This document shows positions 5,040 to 6,485 of a stretch of DNA of 6,485 bases, one piece after another. Location: NCBI GenBank assembly GCA_964565705.1, contig CAZMGD010000166.1, forward strand, positions 1 to 6,485, in the 5' to 3' direction. Position 1 is the stretch's first letter. The number at the start of each line of letters is the position of its first letter. The stretch is from CAZMGD01 sp964565705. GTDB lineage: Bacteria; Actinomycetota; Acidimicrobiia; Acidimicrobiales; Ilumatobacteraceae. Position numbers and translations under genes: made by a program. The notes below the pieces were generated by a model. It did not search any database. It saw only the letters and a list, made by a program, of their open reading frames with translations, and had not been told where the DNA came from.

Positions 5040-6485
5040 GGGAGTCCTCCTCGGAGACGGCTTCGACGGACAGGGCGATGTCGACGTCGCCGAACGGAAC
5101 CGTCGTCGCGCCGTCGGGAGCCGCGTCGACCAGGTCGAAAGCGACCGCCAGCGTCTCACCCCCGACGAGCTCGCGGTGCGCCGCAAACTGCTCGCGCAGC
5201 CCGCCCGGCGCGGCAACGGTCAGCAGGATCCGGTCGCTGATCGCCAGGCCGGCATCGCGGCGGGCCTGCTGCACCGCGCGGATGAGATCGCGCGCCGCGC
5301 CCTCGGCCTCGAGGTCCGCGTCGAGGCTCGTGTCCAACACGACGACGCCGTCGTCGCCCGGTAGCGCCGCCGATGCCGCGCCCTCCCCCGAATCGCTGCT
5401 GACCATCCGCAACGTGTACTCGCCGGGCTCGAGGGTCACGCCGCCCGCGACCACCGTGTCGCCGTCGCGGCTCCAGTCGCCGGCCTTGATCGCCTTGATG
5501 ACGGCCTGCACCCCTCCCCCGAGGCGCGGGCCGAGCTTCGCCGGAACCGCTTGCAGCACCGAAGTCGCGTGCGACGCCACGTCGGATGTCAGCTCGAGCG
5601 ACTTGACGTTGACCTCGTCGGCGATCAGCCCGGCGAAGGGCGCGAGCAGTTCGGCGTCGGGCACGGCGACGGTCAGCGTGTGGAGCGGCTGGCGGACTCG
5701 CCGGCCCGAGGCCTTGCGCACGGAGAGCGCGGCTGAGCAGACGTCGCGGACGCGGTCCATCGCCGACGCCAGATCGGCATCCGGGCGCGCCTCGTCGGCA
5801 CTCGGCCAGTCGCACAGGTGCACGCTGCGCTCCCCGGTCAGATCCCGGTACACGGCTTCGGTCGTCAGCGGCAGCAGGGGTGCGGCGACACGGCAGAACA
5901 GCTCCAGCACGGTGTGCAGGGTGTCGATCGCAGCCTGCTCGCCCGACCAGAACCGGTCGCGGCTGCGGCGCACGTACCAGTTGGTCAGCGCGTCCAGGAA
6001 CGTGCGCAGCTGGGCGCAGGCGCCGAACAGGTCGGACCGGTCCATCGACTCGGTCACGTCCTCGATCAGCGTCGCCGTCTTGGCGAGGATGTAGCGGTCG
6101 AGCACGTGCTCGCTGGACGTGTCGACGCGACCGGCGGTGCCCTCGGCGTTGGCGTAGAGCCCGAGGAAGTACCAGGTGTTCCACAACGGCAGGAGCACCT
6201 GGCGCACCGTGTCGCGCATGCCCTGCTCGGTGACGGAATAGTCGCCGCCGCGCAGGATCGGAGAGCTGAGCAGGTTCCAGCGCATCGCGTCGGCGCCGTA
6301 GGCGTCGAACACGTGCGTCGGGTCCGGATAGTTGCGCAGGCTCTTCGACATCTTGAGCCCGTCGTCACCGAGGACGATGCCGTGGCTGACGCAGGTGCGG
6401 AACGCTGGTCGGTCGAACAGGGCCGTGGCCAGGACGTGCAGCGTGTAGAACCAGCCGCGGGTCTGGGCGATGTACTCGACGATGA
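5032..6485 (-). CDS. ileS: Isoleucyl-tRNA synthetase, C-terminal part (type 2, eukaryote-like)
   Basis: IleS charges tRNA-Ile with isoleucine. The gene enters from the right edge, and 483 codons plus the stop are visible, a little under half of a protein that is usually about 1,040 residues in this subgroup. The visible part begins in the Rossmann catalytic domain with RGWFYTLHVLATAL, then HGIVLGDDGLKMSKSLRNYPDP, in which KMSKS is the ATP-binding class I signature (6354-6340). The helical anticodon-binding domain follows (LDRYILAKTATLIEDV, then NWYVRRSRDRFW), and then a C-terminal region with DERARRDAGLAISDRI-like character around QQARRDAGLAISDRI. The LRNYPDP continuation after KMSKS and the absence of any CxxC zinc-binding pair at the C-terminus match the eukaryote-like type 2 enzymes rather than the E. 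coli type. The 5' part, including the HIGH motif and editing domain, is outside the window. The gene probably leads the ileS-to-rluD transcription unit. Confidence 0.96.
   Translation of the reverse strand, partial: IVEYIAQTRGWFYTLHVLATALFDRPAFRTCVSHGIVLGDDGLKMSKSLRNYPDPTHVFDAYGADAMRWNLLSSPILRGGDYSVTEQGMRDTVRQVLLPLWNTWYFLGLYANAEGTAGRVDTSSEHVLDRYILAKTATLIEDVTESMDRSDLFGACAQLRTFLDALTNWYVRRSRDRFWSGEQAAIDTLHTVLELFCRVAAPLLPLTTEAVYRDLTGERSVHLCDWPSADEARPDADLASAMDRVRDVCSAALSVRKASGRRVRQPLHTLTVAVPDAELLAPFAGLIADEVNVKSLELTSDVASHATSVLQAVPAKLGPRLGGGVQAVIKAIKAGDWSRDGDTVVAGGVTLEPGEYTLRMVSSDSGEGAASAALPGDDGVVVLDTSLDADLEAEGAARDLIRAVQQARRDAGLAISDRILLTVAAPGGLREQFAAHRELVGGETLAVAFDLVDAAPDGATTVPFGDVDIALSVEAVSEEDSHG
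5046..5051 (-). promoter_or_regulatory. Strong Shine-Dalgarno of the DUF167 gene inside ileS
   Basis: AGGAGG on the minus strand lies 6 nt before the ATG at 5039 and is formed by the Glu-Glu-Asp codons near the end of ileS. It fixes the DUF167 start and is the best ribosome binding site in the window. Confidence 0.8.

Noticed and set aside
5040..5216. N-terminal extension of the DUF167 protein to 168 residues
   Set aside because: The added residues are an out-of-frame reading of ileS, while the ATG at 5039 has a strong, well-spaced AGGAGG and gives the normal family length.
4907..6094. A 395-codon plus-strand frame opposite ileS, and a 342-codon minus-strand frame (5156-6184) inside ileS
   Set aside because: Both overlap the clearly identified ileS coding frame and give Ser/Arg/Ala-rich translations without family motifs.

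Overview
The window is G+C-rich, tightly packed bacterial DNA, most likely from an actinobacterium. I read nine protein-coding genes, two of them cut by the window edges. The taxonomic reading rests on three things: a bacterial proteasome activator (Bpa/PafE) homologue, the order ileS - DksA-like - lspA - rluD-type synthase on the way to dnaE (which resembles the arrangement I recall from Streptomyces and Mycobacterium), and an isoleucyl-tRNA synthetase of the 'eukaryote-like' type. A deep actinobacterial lineage such as Acidimicrobiia would fit, but no sequence feature here fixes the genus.

Layout, right to left because nearly everything is on the minus strand: the C-terminal half of ileS (6485-5032) overlaps by 8 nt a small DUF167/YggU-family gene (5039-4710). 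A 60-nt gap follows, then a TraR/DksA-family gene whose zinc-finger cysteines are all replaced (4649-4089), lspA (4076-3537) and, overlapping lspA by 8 nt, an RluD-type pseudouridine synthase gene (3544-2621). This run looks like one transcription unit combining translation, lipoprotein maturation and RNA modification. A 166-nt non-coding stretch (2455-2620) then separates it from the only plus-strand gene. That stretch holds a short direct-repeat cluster and a perfect 9-bp inverted repeat.

The plus-strand gene (2020-2454) encodes an Rrf2-family regulator with an incomplete cysteine set. It is probably leaderless, since a TANNNT box sits 8 nt before its ATG. Divergent from it, a second minus-strand run carries a cytoplasmic type I phosphodiesterase/nucleotide pyrophosphatase-like protein (1953 or 1977 to 811), the proteasome activator bpa (779-270) and the first 63 codons of dnaE (189-1).

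Most of the window is conserved housekeeping DNA. I found no mobile element, CRISPR array, tRNA or rRNA, and no clear new system. The points most worth a second look are the cysteine-less DksA-like protein with a histone-like tail, the Rrf2 protein with an atypical ligand set, the bpa gene next to dnaE, and the inverted repeat plus direct repeats between the two convergent genes.
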